64,000 bases of DNA, from NCBI RefSeq assembly GCF_004352835.1, contig NZ_SJSB01000008.1, positions 62,001-126,000 on the forward strand. Reading direction: 5' to 3'. Positions 1 to 8,619 of this stretch are shown here, one piece after another. This stretch comes from Marinomonas flavescens. GTDB lineage: Bacteria > Pseudomonadota > Gammaproteobacteria > Pseudomonadales > Marinomonadaceae. The translations under genes were made by a program, and so were the position numbers. The stretch's first letter is position 1; each line of letters begins with the position of its first letter. The notes beneath the pieces were generated by a model, which saw only the letters and a program-made list of their open reading frames with translations, made no database searches and was not told the origin of the DNA.

Positions 1-1218
1 GTTTTGGGTAAATTAGCTGTTCTTCTTAAAGAAAATGCGGAAAAAATGGCCGCGCTTGTTACTCGTGAAACTGGAAAAACAATTTCAGACTCACGAGTTG
101 AAATGACGCGTGCGGTCAATGCATGTATCGCAAGCAGTGAAGAAGCTCGTCAGATTAGTGGTGAAACACTTGATTCAGATGCTTATGCTTCTGCTGGTGG
201 TAAGATTGGTGTCGTTTGCTGGCGCCCGCTAGGCACCATTTTTTGTATTACACCGTTTAACTTTCCAATTAATATTGCGATTCATAAAATTGGTCCAGCT
301 TACGCCGCCGGTAATAGTATATTGTTCAAACCTGGCCCACAAAACACGGCATCTTCTCAGCTTTTAGTTGAGCTTTGCTATGAAGCTGGAATGCCTGAAA
401 GTGTATTGCAATTCTGTATGCCACAGGTGTCAGACTTAGATCGACTAAATGGTCATTCAGACGTCAATGCAATCAATTTCACTGGCGGAACCGCGGCGGC
501 CAATGCGATCGCTGCTGCTGCTGGCTATAAAAAATTGTTGCTTGAGCTTGGTGGTAATGATCCATTGATTATTATGGATGATGCCAATATTGAAGCGGCT
601 GTTAATTCAGCGATCAATCACCGCTTTGCGACAGCGGGTCAGCGTTGTACTGCGGCTAAGCGCTTGTTCATTCATGAATCTGTTTACGATAAGTTCCGTG
701 ATTTGTTGGTTGAAAAAAGTTCTGCGCTCGTTATTGGCGATCCTATGGATGATAAGACATTTGTTGGTCCCGTTATTAATATCGGTGCGGCAACAGAAAT
801 TCGCCAGCGTATCGAAAAAGCCATTGAAGATGGCGCAACCGTTGCCTTGGGTAATAAGTATGAAGGTAGCTTTGTACACCCGACTATTCTTGAAAATGTC
901 CAAGCTGACAGTGACGTTATGATAGAAGAGACATTTGGTCCTGTAATGCCATTGTTTAAATTTGATAATATTGAAGACATTATTCCAATTATCAACAATA
1001 CGGCATATGGCCTTCAGGGCGGTGTGTTTAGTAATAACCTATCCGTTATTCGTTTCTTATTTGAAGCATTAGATGTTGGTACCTTAGCTGTTAATGAAGG
1101 TCCAGGCTTCCGAACTGAACATTTCCCTTTTGGTGGTGTAAAAGAAAGTGGTATTGGTCGTGAAGGCATCAAATATGCGATTCGCGAAATGAGTTACACC
1201 AAAACTTTGGTTATCTAA
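1..1218 (+). CDS. safD: Aldehyde dehydrogenase, probable sulfoacetaldehyde dehydrogenase (5' truncated)
   Basis: NAD(P)-dependent aldehyde dehydrogenase whose start lies left of the window. The reading frame is open from base 1, and about 404 codons remain of a family usually 460-490 long. Counting from codon 4-6 as residue 1, the active-site pair is visible: Glu181 in ELGGND and Cys215 in GQRCTAAKR. The C-terminal FGGVKESGIGREG motif is also present. The next gene downstream is a taurine:pyruvate aminotransferase, whose product is sulfoacetaldehyde. The best inference is therefore oxidation of sulfoacetaldehyde to sulfoacetate, as described for SafD of Neptuniibacter. The relative PhnY (phosphonoacetaldehyde dehydrogenase) is an alternative that sequence alone does not exclude. 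The ALDH call is firm and the substrate is inferred from context. Confidence 0.75.
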   Translation, partial: VLGKLAVLLKENAEKMAALVTRETGKTISDSRVEMTRAVNACIASSEEARQISGETLDSDAYASAGGKIGVVCWRPLGTIFCITPFNFPINIAIHKIGPAYAAGNSILFKPGPQNTASSQLLVELCYEAGMPESVLQFCMPQVSDLDRLNGHSDVNAINFTGGTAAANAIAAAAGYKKLLLELGGNDPLIIMDDANIEAAVNSAINHRFATAGQRCTAAKRLFIHESVYDKFRDLLVEKSSALVIGDPMDDKTFVGPVINIGAATEIRQRIEKAIEDGATVALGNKYEGSFVHPTILENVQADSDVMIEETFGPVMPLFKFDNIEDIIPIINNTAYGLQGGVFSNNLSVIRFLFEALDVGTLAVNEGPGFRTEHFPFGGVKESGIGREGIKYAIREMSYTKTLVI

Positions 1219-1283
1219 AGTCTAATGCTGCAATTCAATTATTTTTTGCCTTACGTGGGCACCTATAAAAGATAATTATTTTT

Positions 1284-1323
1284 AGAGGGAGGGTCATTGA
1301 TTCTCCCTCTAATACTTTTTTAA
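1284..1323 (+). terminator. Rho-independent terminator after the aldehyde dehydrogenase gene
   Basis: A perfect 8-bp stem AGAGGGAG / CTCCCTCT (1284-1291 with 1303-1310) is followed by AATACTTTTTT. It separates the dehydrogenase gene from the aminotransferase gene, so the latter may also have its own promoter in 1324-1495. Confidence 0.7.
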
Positions 1324-1504
1324 AAAAACACTCCGCTTTTATATTAAATTGATATCTTTTGAATAGCATTCTCTGGTCTCAATAAATCATTTGATCTGGT
1401 TCTATGGGTTATTGATATAAAGGCGTAATTTTGAATAATTAAAGTGAAATGTCAGGTGCTAGAAACAGTTAGCTTGATCTTTGTTGAATATTAATGAGGT
1501 TTGT

Positions 1505-2896
1505 ATGAAGTACGATACTGAAAATTTTGATTCTTTAGATGTAATTGATAATGACAAAAATCATGTCTGGCACCATTTGAGTCAGCATAAGCCATATGAA
1601 AAAAATGATCCTATGGTTATTGTTCACGGTAAAGGATTACGTGTTTGGGACATTAAAGGAAATGAATACCTTGATGCGGTTTCTGGTGCTGTATGGACAG
1701 TAAACGTTGGTTATGGACGTACTGAAATTGCAGATGCCGTTCGCGATCAATTGGTTAAAATGAACTACTTTGCCCAAACTGCAGGTAATATTCCTGGCGC
1801 TCTTTTCGCTAAAAAATTGATTGATAAAATGCCAGGCATGAGCCGAGTTTACTATTCAAACTCAGGTTCAGAAGCGAATGAAAAAGCCTTCAAGCTTGTT
1901 CGTCAAATTGCTCATAAAAAATATGGCGGTAAAAAAACAAAAATTCTTTATCGTGATCGAGATTATCACGGTACTACTATTGCGACATTGAGTGCGACTG
2001 GTCAGTTCGAACGAAAAAATCAGTATGGTCCTTTTGTTCCTGATTTTGTTGAAGTGCCTCATTGTTGCGAATATCGCGCACAGATTGATGCTAGCGGTGA
2101 AGAGTATGGTGTGTGGGCCGCTAATGAAATCGAAAAAGTAATTCTAGCTGAAGGGCCTGAAACAGTGGGTGCCCTTTGTCTTGAGCCTATTACAGCCGGT
2201 GGTGGTGTGATTGAAGCGCCAGAAGGTTATTGGGCTAGAGTTCAAGAAATATGTCGTCAATATGATATCTTGCTACATATCGATGAAGTTGTATGTGGTC
2301 TAGGTAGAACAGGCAAATGGTTTGGTTATCAGCATTATAATATCCAGCCAGACATCGTTACTATGGCTAAAGGTGTGGCTTCTGGTTATGCCGCAATCTC
2401 TTGTACAGTCACTACAGAAGCCGTTTTTGAAGCGTTTAAAGAAGATGAAGATCCTCGCATGGGGTACTTCCGCGATATCTCTACTTTTGGTGGATGTACT
2501 GCTGGACCTGCTGCCGCTTTAGTTAACATGCAAATCATAGAAGATGAGAATTTGCTTGAAAACACGACAGTACAAGGCGAATACCTTCTTAAGAAACTGA
2601 AAGAGCTGATGGATAAGCATCCAATTATTGGTGATGTTCGTGGTAAAGGTTTGTTTGCAGGTTTCGAGTTAGTAAAAGATCGCGTAACGAAAGAACCAGT
2701 TGATGAGAGTGTTGTGATTGCTGTTGCGGGTCACTGTATGGCGAATGGTGTTATTATTGGTCGTACTAACCGTTCGTTTAAAGAACACAACAACACAGTT
2801 TGCCTTGCTCCATCATTGATCATTACTCGTGATGAAATTGATATTGTTGTGAAAGCGATTGATGATGCTTTAACCGCAGTCTGTAGTAATATGTAA
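1505..2896 (+). CDS. tpa: Taurine--pyruvate aminotransferase
   Basis: Class III PLP-dependent aminotransferase of 463 residues. It should move the amino group of taurine to pyruvate, giving sulfoacetaldehyde and alanine in the cytoplasm. The PLP lysine is Lys289 in the MAKGVASGY motif, and the cofactor-binding Asp260 is in HIDEVVCGLGRTG. The N-terminus (KYDTENFDS, then VWHHLSQHKPY) resembles Tpa proteins rather than omega-amino acid transaminases in general. I chose the ATG at 1505 because GAGGT lies at 1496-1500. A TTG 24 bases upstream is in frame but lacks a better ribosome binding site. The gene follows the aldehyde dehydrogenase that would consume its product. The substrate call rests on family resemblance plus that pairing. 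Confidence 0.8.
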   Translation: MKYDTENFDSLDVIDNDKNHVWHHLSQHKPYEKNDPMVIVHGKGLRVWDIKGNEYLDAVSGAVWTVNVGYGRTEIADAVRDQLVKMNYFAQTAGNIPGALFAKKLIDKMPGMSRVYYSNSGSEANEKAFKLVRQIAHKKYGGKKTKILYRDRDYHGTTIATLSATGQFERKNQYGPFVPDFVEVPHCCEYRAQIDASGEEYGVWAANEIEKVILAEGPETVGALCLEPITAGGGVIEAPEGYWARVQEICRQYDILLHIDEVVCGLGRTGKWFGYQHYNIQPDIVTMAKGVASGYAAISCTVTTEAVFEAFKEDEDPRMGYFRDISTFGGCTAGPAAALVNMQIIEDENLLENTTVQGEYLLKKLKELMDKHPIIGDVRGKGLFAGFELVKDRVTKEPVDESVVIAVAGHCMANGVIIGRTNRSFKEHNNTVCLAPSLIITRDEIDIVVKAIDDALTAVCSNM

Positions 2897-2902
2897 AAAA
2901 AT

Positions 2903-2949
2903 AAAAAAACAGCCTATTAACACTTTAGTCAATAGGCTGTTTTTTTTTG
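2903..2949 (+). terminator. Rho-independent terminator after tpa
   Basis: The 10-bp stem ACAGCCTATT / AATAGGCTGT (2909-2918 with 2931-2940) has an A-run before it and nine T after it. It ends the taurine operon and could also work on the opposite strand. Confidence 0.9.
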
Positions 2950-3254
2950 ATTACCTTCCTGTTAAGAATATAATTCCCTTCTATAGTTCTTTCTAAATCT
3001 TTCAAATCGAATATATATACTCTGCGTTTCTTTATTGGGGAATGTTAGGGTCGATTATTCAGGCTATAAAAAATAATAAATTATAATGTTGCGCTTCACT
3101 TTCTATAATCTTATCTGTTAGGAAATACCTGATTGGTATTGTTCAAGAAGGCAGAGTATTGCTCTCGTATTTTCTGATAAGTATTATTATTTGTTAAGGG
3201 TGGGGAGGTTGGTGTGATTACAGGAGTCGTCGTGATTTTTTATGCAGGTATTTA
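2950..3254. other. Non-coding gap between convergent tpa and ompA-like genes
   Basis: About 300 AT-rich bases between two genes that converge. I see no open frame with a ribosome binding site, no RNA gene and no repeat here. Confidence 0.5.
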
Positions 3255-3300
3255 AAGTAAAAGCCGCCGACTTGTTTAATCAAGTCAACGACTTTTACTT
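3255..3300 (-). terminator. Hairpin terminator of the OmpA-like gene
   Basis: A long interrupted inverted repeat (AAGTAAAAG 3255-3263 with CTTTTACTT 3292-3300, and GACTTG 3269-3274 with CAAGTC 3281-3286) starts just beyond the stop codon at 3302. There is no long U-run on the minus strand, so termination strength is uncertain. Confidence 0.6.
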
Positions 3301-3301
3301 A

Positions 3302-3928
3302 TTATTGCTTGTGTGGCGCTGTATGAGTGTTTTTATCAACACTGTAGATTGTCCAGCGTTCGACATCTGCTTTTGATTCTGCATAGATGTCAGCAATAAC
3401 GCGACGGTTACGAGCGCGCCCTTCAGGAGTGTCGTTTTTGTCGATTGGACGGCTTTCGCCATAACCAATTGCTTTTACACGCTTTGGAGATATTCTAAAG
3501 CTGTCGATGAGTACATCTGCTATGGCGGAAGCACGCTTCTGAGATAGCTCTTGGTTTGCTTTTTCAGACCCTACATTATCGGTGTGACCTTCAATAACAA
3601 CATGACTGTCTTTGTGTTCTTTTAAGAAGTCAGCAAGCTTTTTGATTTTAGGGTAGAACTTTGGTTTGACGATGGCTTTTCCTGAGTCAAACAGAATATC
3701 AATATCAAGAGTCATCATTTTTGATGTGGCAGTAGGGCAGCCATTAGTATCAACTGCATCGCCTAGGGGAGTGTTAGGGCAGCGATCGCGTATGTCTATT
3801 ACACCATCTTTATCTTGGTCGTTTAGTCCTTGACGAACATTGCTGTTAAAAAGATTTTCGGCATGGCTCGTGCTGCTAAGCATTAGTAGCAAGCTAATAG
3901 TGTAAAGTGTTTTGAATGCTATCTTCAT
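3302..3928 (-). CDS. OmpA-family peptidoglycan-binding outer-membrane protein
   Basis: A 208-residue exported protein. It has a signal peptide (residues 1-23, ending SHA), then a thrombospondin type-3 calcium-binding segment (DQDKDGVIDIRDRCP, about residues 37-51), then an OmpA C-terminal domain (about 75-185). That domain carries the motifs EGHTDNVGS, LSQKRA, GYGESRP and NRRV, which bind meso-diaminopimelate in peptidoglycan. There is no N-terminal beta-barrel and no lipobox, so it is probably periplasmic or loosely tied to the outer membrane, unlike full-length OmpA/OprF. The last 20 or so residues extend past the domain. AGGGA lies about 10 bases before the ATG. It is monocistronic between a hairpin and gloA. 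Confidence 0.85.
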   Translation of the reverse strand: MKIAFKTLYTISLLLMLSSTSHAENLFNSNVRQGLNDQDKDGVIDIRDRCPNTPLGDAVDTNGCPTATSKMMTLDIDILFDSGKAIVKPKFYPKIKKLADFLKEHKDSHVVIEGHTDNVGSEKANQELSQKRASAIADVLIDSFRISPKRVKAIGYGESRPIDKNDTPEGRARNRRVIADIYAESKADVERWTIYSVDKNTHTAPHKQ

Positions 3929-4036
3929 TATCTTAAATTCCCTGTACTTCTGTATATTGACCTAATATAACGATGCCTCTTCCCGGAGGCTATAGGATTT
4001 TTGTAGCGTTATAGGCAAACTGTAATTTTTTGTAAT

Positions 4037-4459
4037 TTACCAACTCCCCGTGTTCTCCATAGATAGCCATGGTTCGGCCTTTTCTAGTGATTGACCTTTT
4101 TGTAGTAGTTCAATGGAGATGTTATTTGGGTCTTTGATAAAAGCCATGTGCCCATCACGAGGTGGACGAAGTATGGTGACGCCAATAGATTGCAGCTTTT
4201 CGCATGTCTGGTAGATATCATCTACTTCATAGGCTAAATGACCAAATTGATCTCCATTCGTGTAGTTACGATCGTCCCAATTATGAGTAAGTTCAACTTC
4301 TGGTTCACCTTTTGCGACAGCGTAATAAATGAGCGAAAACTTTCCGGCTTCACTGTCGAAGCGGCGCGTTTGAATAAGGCCTAGCCCTTCGGTGTAAAAT
4401 GTATGGCTCTCTTCTGGCTTATCTGTTCTTATCATGGCATGCAGGTAGCGAATTGACAT
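4037..4459 (-). CDS. gloA: Lactoylglutathione lyase (glyoxalase I)
   Basis: A 140-residue VOC-fold enzyme that isomerises the methylglyoxal-glutathione hemithioacetal to S-lactoylglutathione. The four metal ligands are all visible and spaced as in E. coli GloA: His7, Glu56, His74 and Glu117. The short form without the inserts of eukaryotic enzymes points to the Ni-activated bacterial class. It is a single-gene unit downstream of the 107-residue hypothetical gene on the same strand. Confidence 0.9.
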   Translation of the reverse strand: MSIRYLHAMIRTDKPEESHTFYTEGLGLIQTRRFDSEAGKFSLIYYAVAKGEPEVELTHNWDDRNYTNGDQFGHLAYEVDDIYQTCEKLQSIGVTILRPPRDGHMAFIKDPNNISIELLQKGQSLEKAEPWLSMENTGSW

Positions 4460-4547
4460 GAAAACTCCCTTTAATAAATAGCGTTACAGTATTTTACGCC
4501 TTTTTAAGACGATATGGTTAGGGGTATATCGAACGTGATAGTTTACC

Positions 4548-4871
4548 TTATTCTTCCCAAATCCAGCGTAAAGGTTCACCAAAGTCATCGTAAATGATTT
4601 TCTTTTTTGGTTTTCTATTCATTTTAAGCGGGGCTTGTGGTGGGGTTTTGCTGCCTTTGCGTTGTTGAATGGCGGCGACAACATGATTAAGTGGCGTGCG
4701 CTCTTTTCTTGGCTCGCTAAAGCCCATGTGTGACGTGTTATACTTGCCGTCAACAAGACCGGATTCACCCATATCAACTTGCTGGATCTTTCCGTTAGCC
4801 TTAATAAATTCCTCTACTAAAGAATCAATTTCGTTTCGAGTGTCTTTTTTCGTGGTTTTTGGTTGGGTCAT
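4548..4871 (-). CDS. Small charged protein, possibly SutA-like
   Basis: A 107-residue hydrophilic protein with no signal peptide or membrane segment. Residues 17-32 (SLVEEFIKANGKIQQV) resemble the EEFL-GGKIQ-type helix I recall from SutA, a Pseudomonas RNA-polymerase-binding regulator. The C-terminal half is basic (KMNRKPKKK) and ends in a tryptophan-rich acidic tail (LRWIWEE). The resemblance is short, so function is not assigned. It is divergent from yejK with only about 75 bases between the two starts, so both promoters must lie in that gap or inside the genes. Confidence 0.6.
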   Translation of the reverse strand: MTQPKTTKKDTRNEIDSLVEEFIKANGKIQQVDMGESGLVDGKYNTSHMGFSEPRKERTPLNHVVAAIQQRKGSKTPPQAPLKMNRKPKKKIIYDDFGEPLRWIWEE

Positions 4872-4947
4872 GGCTTAGCTATTGGTGTTAAGTTTGCCTC
4901 TTCAGAGGTGGTCACAATTTATTCATACTAAACGTAAGAGGTTGCTG

Positions 4948-5970
4948 GTGTCTATTACCAACTTGATTGTACATGAAATTCAAAAACATGACGGAGAGCG
5001 TAAAGCGATATTAATTGCGCGCCCAAATGAGAATCCTGTTGATGCACAGGCTGAAGCGCTTTCAGAGCAGGTCACTAATTTGTTCAATCGATCTGGTATG
5101 AATACAGGTCGTTTTTCAAACCCTGAAGGGAGTGAAGAGGGGTCGCAATTACCAGCATTATTGAATAAGCATTTTAAAGAAAATGTCTTCGAAGATTTTG
5201 AGGGCTTTTCAAAAAATTGTGCGGCTGAGTATCTTAAATATCTAGAGCCAGTCGAAGAAGCGGAAGGGGGATTGTTGTGGTTCAATCATTATGAGCTTCA
5301 CGATACTCATTTTTTATACATAGTTATGTTGAAGCGTAAGCAAGGCATTGGCCTAGGCGCGGATCTTAGTCTTTCTCAAGTAGAACAGATTGAGATGGAA
5401 AAGTTACATATGGCGTTACGTATCAACCTCAATGCTTGGCGCGCTGGTGATGAAGGTCGTTATATTGCGTTTCGTTTTGGTCGTGCGCCAAAGCACGAAA
5501 GTGAGTATTTCACGCAGTTTATTGGTTGTGATGAGCCTAAAGTTGCGGCGAAAGAAACGCGTAAGCTTGTCGACTTAACGTCTGCTTTTTGTCAATCTGA
5601 GGGATTGCCGACCAAGCAAGCGAACGATTTTAAACGAGTGGTATCTGAACATTGTCAATCGAAAGCGGAAGAGCGAGAGCCGTTGGCCATACAGCAAATA
5701 GCCAACGAAGTTGAATCTCGTTTTTCTATTGAGCAAGCCAATAAATTCTTGGAAATCGCTAGTTCTGAAACCTTTCAGATGGAGAAAGAAATCTTTGTTG
5801 AAAAAGCCGCATTGAAAAAACTGACTCGCCTTTCTGGAAGTTCTCGCGCACTGACTCTGAGTTTCGACAGTGAGTTGCTTGGCGAATCGATTTCTTTCAA
5901 TGCAGACACTGGAACATTGACGATTCATGAGCTGCCAAAGAGTTTGCTTAAGCAATTGCAATCACTTTAG
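4948..5970 (+). CDS. yejK: Nucleoid-associated protein YejK/NdpA
   Basis: A 340-residue member of the YejK/NdpA (37-kDa nucleoid-associated) family, which binds DNA and is linked to nucleoid organisation and topoisomerase IV. The N-terminus (SITNLIVHEI), the central ALRINLNAWRAGDEGRYIAF stretch and the C-terminal beta-rich end (TLTIHELPKSLLKQLQ) follow the family layout. I prefer the GTG at 4948: it has AAGAGG at 4936-4941 and gives the standard start of the family. An in-frame TTG at 4882 would add 22 atypical residues. Confidence 0.85.
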   Translation: MSITNLIVHEIQKHDGERKAILIARPNENPVDAQAEALSEQVTNLFNRSGMNTGRFSNPEGSEEGSQLPALLNKHFKENVFEDFEGFSKNCAAEYLKYLEPVEEAEGGLLWFNHYELHDTHFLYIVMLKRKQGIGLGADLSLSQVEQIEMEKLHMALRINLNAWRAGDEGRYIAFRFGRAPKHESEYFTQFIGCDEPKVAAKETRKLVDLTSAFCQSEGLPTKQANDFKRVVSEHCQSKAEEREPLAIQQIANEVESRFSIEQANKFLEIASSETFQMEKEIFVEKAALKKLTRLSGSSRALTLSFDSELLGESISFNADTGTLTIHELPKSLLKQLQSL

Positions 5971-6019
5971 TGCAGAAATGGAATCGTGTTGCTTGGCGTG
6001 TGTCGTCTATGAGTGTTAA

Positions 6020-6664
6020 TTACAGGCCAAGTAACGTTTCCAGCTCTTTCATGGTGGCAAAGCTCTGTGTTGCGCCAGCCTTGGCTTGTAGTTTTGCATC
6101 AAGTGTTTCGCTAAAGGCGAGTACACGCATGCCGGCAGCCCGAGCAGCGGTAATCCCTGCGATAGAATCTTCAATGACAATGCAGTCTGCGGGCGTAACA
6201 TTAAGTGCTGCTGCGGCTTTTAAATACAGGTCAGGTTTGGGTTTGCCGTTTTCGACATCATCTACGCAAAAGCGTGTTGAAAATCTTTCTGTAAGTTTGA
6301 TTTTATTAAGCTTAAATTCCATTTCTTTGCGTCGTGCGTTGGTCGCCATTGCAATAGGAGCTGTAATTTTACTTAATAAATCAAGAACACCATTAATGGG
6401 TTCTAGGTGCTTATCAATGGTCGCGTGAAATGCCTTTCTATAATCATCATCGAAACTTTCTGGCAAGGCTTTGCCCAGTAATTCTTCGGCGGCTTTTAGG
6501 TTTTCTTGGTTAGTGAAGCCTGTAAATCTTTCATGTAATAGCTTGTCATCAAGTATGAGGCCATGTTGTAGCAGCATAGACTTCATTATTTCGTTTGAAA
6601 TATTTTCTGTATCGACAATAACGCCATCGCAATCAAAGATCACTGCTTTATAGAGGTAAGCCAT
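6020..6664 (-). CDS. HAD-superfamily phosphatase, beta-phosphoglucomutase-like
   Basis: A 214-residue HAD subfamily IA hydrolase. Motif I is FDCDGVIVDTE with nucleophile Asp11 and acid/base Asp13. A helical cap follows at about residues 20-90. Motif II is ATNARR, motif III is the Lys in GKPKPD, and motif IV is EDSIAGITAARAAGM. This is the pattern of sugar-phosphate phosphatases and beta-phosphoglucomutases. The substrate cannot be read from sequence. It ends about 50 bases from yejK, which converges on it. Confidence 0.85.
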   Translation of the reverse strand: MAYLYKAVIFDCDGVIVDTENISNEIMKSMLLQHGLILDDKLLHERFTGFTNQENLKAAEELLGKALPESFDDDYRKAFHATIDKHLEPINGVLDLLSKITAPIAMATNARRKEMEFKLNKIKLTERFSTRFCVDDVENGKPKPDLYLKAAAALNVTPADCIVIEDSIAGITAARAAGMRVLAFSETLDAKLQAKAGATQSFATMKELETLLGL

Positions 6665-6764
6665 AGAGAGGGTGCTTCGTTATGAATAAGCTGTGATAAT
6701 AACGAATTTAGCGGGGGGAGTGGAAGAGAGGTTGTTATTGTTTTTCTCTCCTTAAAAAAATCCG

Positions 6765-6992
6765 TTAAGATACGCTAGCGGCCATTAAAAGCGAAGCTTG
6801 TGTTTTGTTGTTTTCAAGTGAAGATTGCGTGCTTGATGTGTCTGAGCCTGAAAAAGAAAACATTTTCTTAAAGAAAGAAGTTGTTGTCTTTACGTTTTGA
6901 GCGCGTTTCTCACGACGTGCACGGCGTATTGCACTGCGATCTTCAAAGCCCCAGTCTTTTAGAAGTGCTTCGTATTGTTCTTGAGAGTCCAT
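6765..6992 (-). CDS. Hypothetical 75-residue protein
   Basis: A short cytoplasmic-looking protein. Its N-terminal half is helical and basic (WGFEDRSAIRRARREKRAQN) and its tail is rich in Ser and Thr. I recognise no family. GGAG lies just upstream of the ATG, which supports translation. The gene is divergent from the DUF2947-like gene, and the shared 170-base gap contains two palindromes. Confidence 0.5.
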   Translation of the reverse strand: MDSQEQYEALLKDWGFEDRSAIRRARREKRAQNVKTTTSFFKKMFSFSGSDTSSTQSSLENNKTQASLLMAASVS

Positions 6993-7047
6993 TTTATGCT
7001 CCTTAGTATGTAAAATACTAAAATTAAAGATAAGTACTAATTAAGTT

Positions 7048-7071
7048 AAATGTTGTTTTATTACAACATTT
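7048..7071. promoter_or_regulatory. Operator-like inverted repeat
   Basis: Perfect inverted repeat AAATGTTGT - 6 bases - ACAACATTT in the gap between two divergent genes. Its form suggests a repressor site. No U-run follows, so a terminator is less likely. Confidence 0.4.
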
Positions 7072-7101
7072 TAAATATTAAATGAGCTTAATCATTCAAA
7101 C

Positions 7102-7113
7102 AAACGATCGTTT
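7102..7113. promoter_or_regulatory. 12-bp perfect palindrome AAACGATCGTTT
   Basis: A self-complementary 12-mer about 50 bases upstream of the start at 7164. It is a possible regulator site, but short palindromes also arise by chance. Confidence 0.3.
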
Positions 7114-7163
7114 TTCATGATTTAGGTTATTTTTTTTCACCTTTTGGATTTGTATAGTGAATT

Positions 7164-7634
7164 ATGGCGTATCAATTATTAGATAGTTTTTCAAAAAATT
7201 GGATTTTTAAACGCGAAGACCCCAAGGTTGAAGCAGCGGATTTAGCTCAAATTCGCTTATTAGATGAAGCGAGAGCAAGCAATATTTGGCGTGATTATAT
7301 TAGCGACTCTCAAATTCACCCAGACCATTTCACCGATAATGATTGGATAAAGGGTCAAAGTGCCGTGCAAGTTAAGTGGGAGAATGTTTGGGAGTCTGAG
7401 AGCGCATGTCTTCCAGAGGATATTTTGGAACATGTAGCTGCTTGGGGTGATGACACGTTAGTGTTTTTTTGTTGTAACAATGAGTTGGTTTTTGAGCTGC
7501 CTTGGGCTGTCTTTAAGCGAAGCTGGAAGGCTTTCTTGTTTCTCGATAACGGACCTATTTTAGTGGCTAAGAAAAAGAAGCAGGCAGTGCAGTTTCATTC
7601 TAGCGGTATGGCGTCTTTACTTTTTCGAGCTTAA
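7164..7634 (+). CDS. DUF2947-like protein
   Basis: A 156-residue cytoplasmic protein rich in Trp, Phe and acidic residues (for example VKWENVWESE and ELPWAVFKRSWKAFLFL). It has no signal peptide or membrane helix. The pattern resembles the uncharacterised DUF2947 family, recalled rather than searched. Its 3' end overlaps the convergent tapT gene by four bases. Confidence 0.7.
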   Translation: MAYQLLDSFSKNWIFKREDPKVEAADLAQIRLLDEARASNIWRDYISDSQIHPDHFTDNDWIKGQSAVQVKWENVWESESACLPEDILEHVAAWGDDTLVFFCCNNELVFELPWAVFKRSWKAFLFLDNGPILVAKKKKQAVQFHSSGMASLLFRA

Positions 7635-8347
7635 TCTTGCCATTCTTTTATGTCGCCTCGCTTTCTGCTGGCAAGGCATTTTTGGTTAAAAACTTGATAG
7701 TAGTGAAGCAAGTCTCTGGACTGTGCCTCATATCCAAGGTTGTCTAGTAGCAGGGCAATAACTTCGGCGGTTGCAAATTGCATGTCATGGCCTGAATGTC
7801 TTACTAAGAAAGACCGTTGTGCTTGGCTGTTTATCTCAAAGTGCGGAATGTCTTTTAACCACTCGCTTTGATGGAACATCTTACTGGCCTGTTTCCAGGT
7901 TCCATCAAGAATAATAAAGGTGTGCTTTGTATTGCTCTCTACGTTCGGAAGCGGGAGAGTCCGAACGTGTCTTTTTTGCCTCTTAGCGGTTTCTGTGTGC
8001 GGGTATAATAACGTGCATGCGCCTTTTCTTTCCTCTAAAAGTGCTTTTAGCGCATCATCCGGCTGCGTTCTATCCCATAGAAATGCCAGTGTATCAGCTG
8101 GATAGCAATCGGCAATAAGACGACCGCTATTGGTGGGCTTGTGGATTTCATCGCGATGAAAAAGCAAAATAAAATTAATGGAAGCGTGGGCGGTTTTTCT
8201 CTCTGTGCAGAAGCAAGCAAATGTCGCCATTAGGCAAGAAGGGCAGCGATTGGCTTTTGAACCTCTCGCGATAAAAGGTCGCCGAGCGCGCTTTTGGCAT
8301 TCTAAGCGTAAACTGTCAACGCTATGGAGAGGGTGTTTTGGGGACAT
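7631..8347 (-). CDS. tapT: tRNA-uridine aminocarboxypropyltransferase (DTW domain)
   Basis: A 238-residue DTW-domain protein of the YfiP/TapT family, which adds the acp group to uridine 47 of tRNA using S-adenosylmethionine. A probable zinc knuckle (CPSCLMATFACFC) lies at about residues 35-47. The signature is present as LDGTWKQASKM. The start at 8347 gives MSPKHPLHSVDSLRLECQKR, after which the domain begins. The overlap with the gene on the other strand is four bases. Confidence 0.8.
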   Translation of the reverse strand: MSPKHPLHSVDSLRLECQKRARRPFIARGSKANRCPSCLMATFACFCTERKTAHASINFILLFHRDEIHKPTNSGRLIADCYPADTLAFLWDRTQPDDALKALLEERKGACTLLYPHTETAKRQKRHVRTLPLPNVESNTKHTFIILDGTWKQASKMFHQSEWLKDIPHFEINSQAQRSFLVRHSGHDMQFATAEVIALLLDNLGYEAQSRDLLHYYQVFNQKCLASRKRGDIKEWQD

Positions 8348-8619
8348 GATGTCGCTTGTAATTTAACCTATGGATTACGTATTTGAATTGATATGTCTGC
8401 TTGTTTGGTTGTTGCTAAATATTGGGCGCGTATCATACCTTAGTCCTTCTTATTTAAAAGCCTATAAAAGGCAAAAAGAGCCGTATTTATCGTGTCTTTT
8501 TGAATCATTTACTGAAAATATGCAAATATCAAGGAATCAAAGCTAAAGCGTTATTTACCTTCTGTTCGTTGGCATCGTTGCACGCTAAGGTGCGTATACC
8601 AATATGGCATGAGTAATCT

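Noticed and set aside
8370..8546. 58-codon frame with a hydrophobic start upstream of the DUF1499 gene
   Set aside because: No Shine-Dalgarno, ordinary hydrophobic stretch only at the N-terminus, and no recognisable family. Could be a small membrane protein but not supported.
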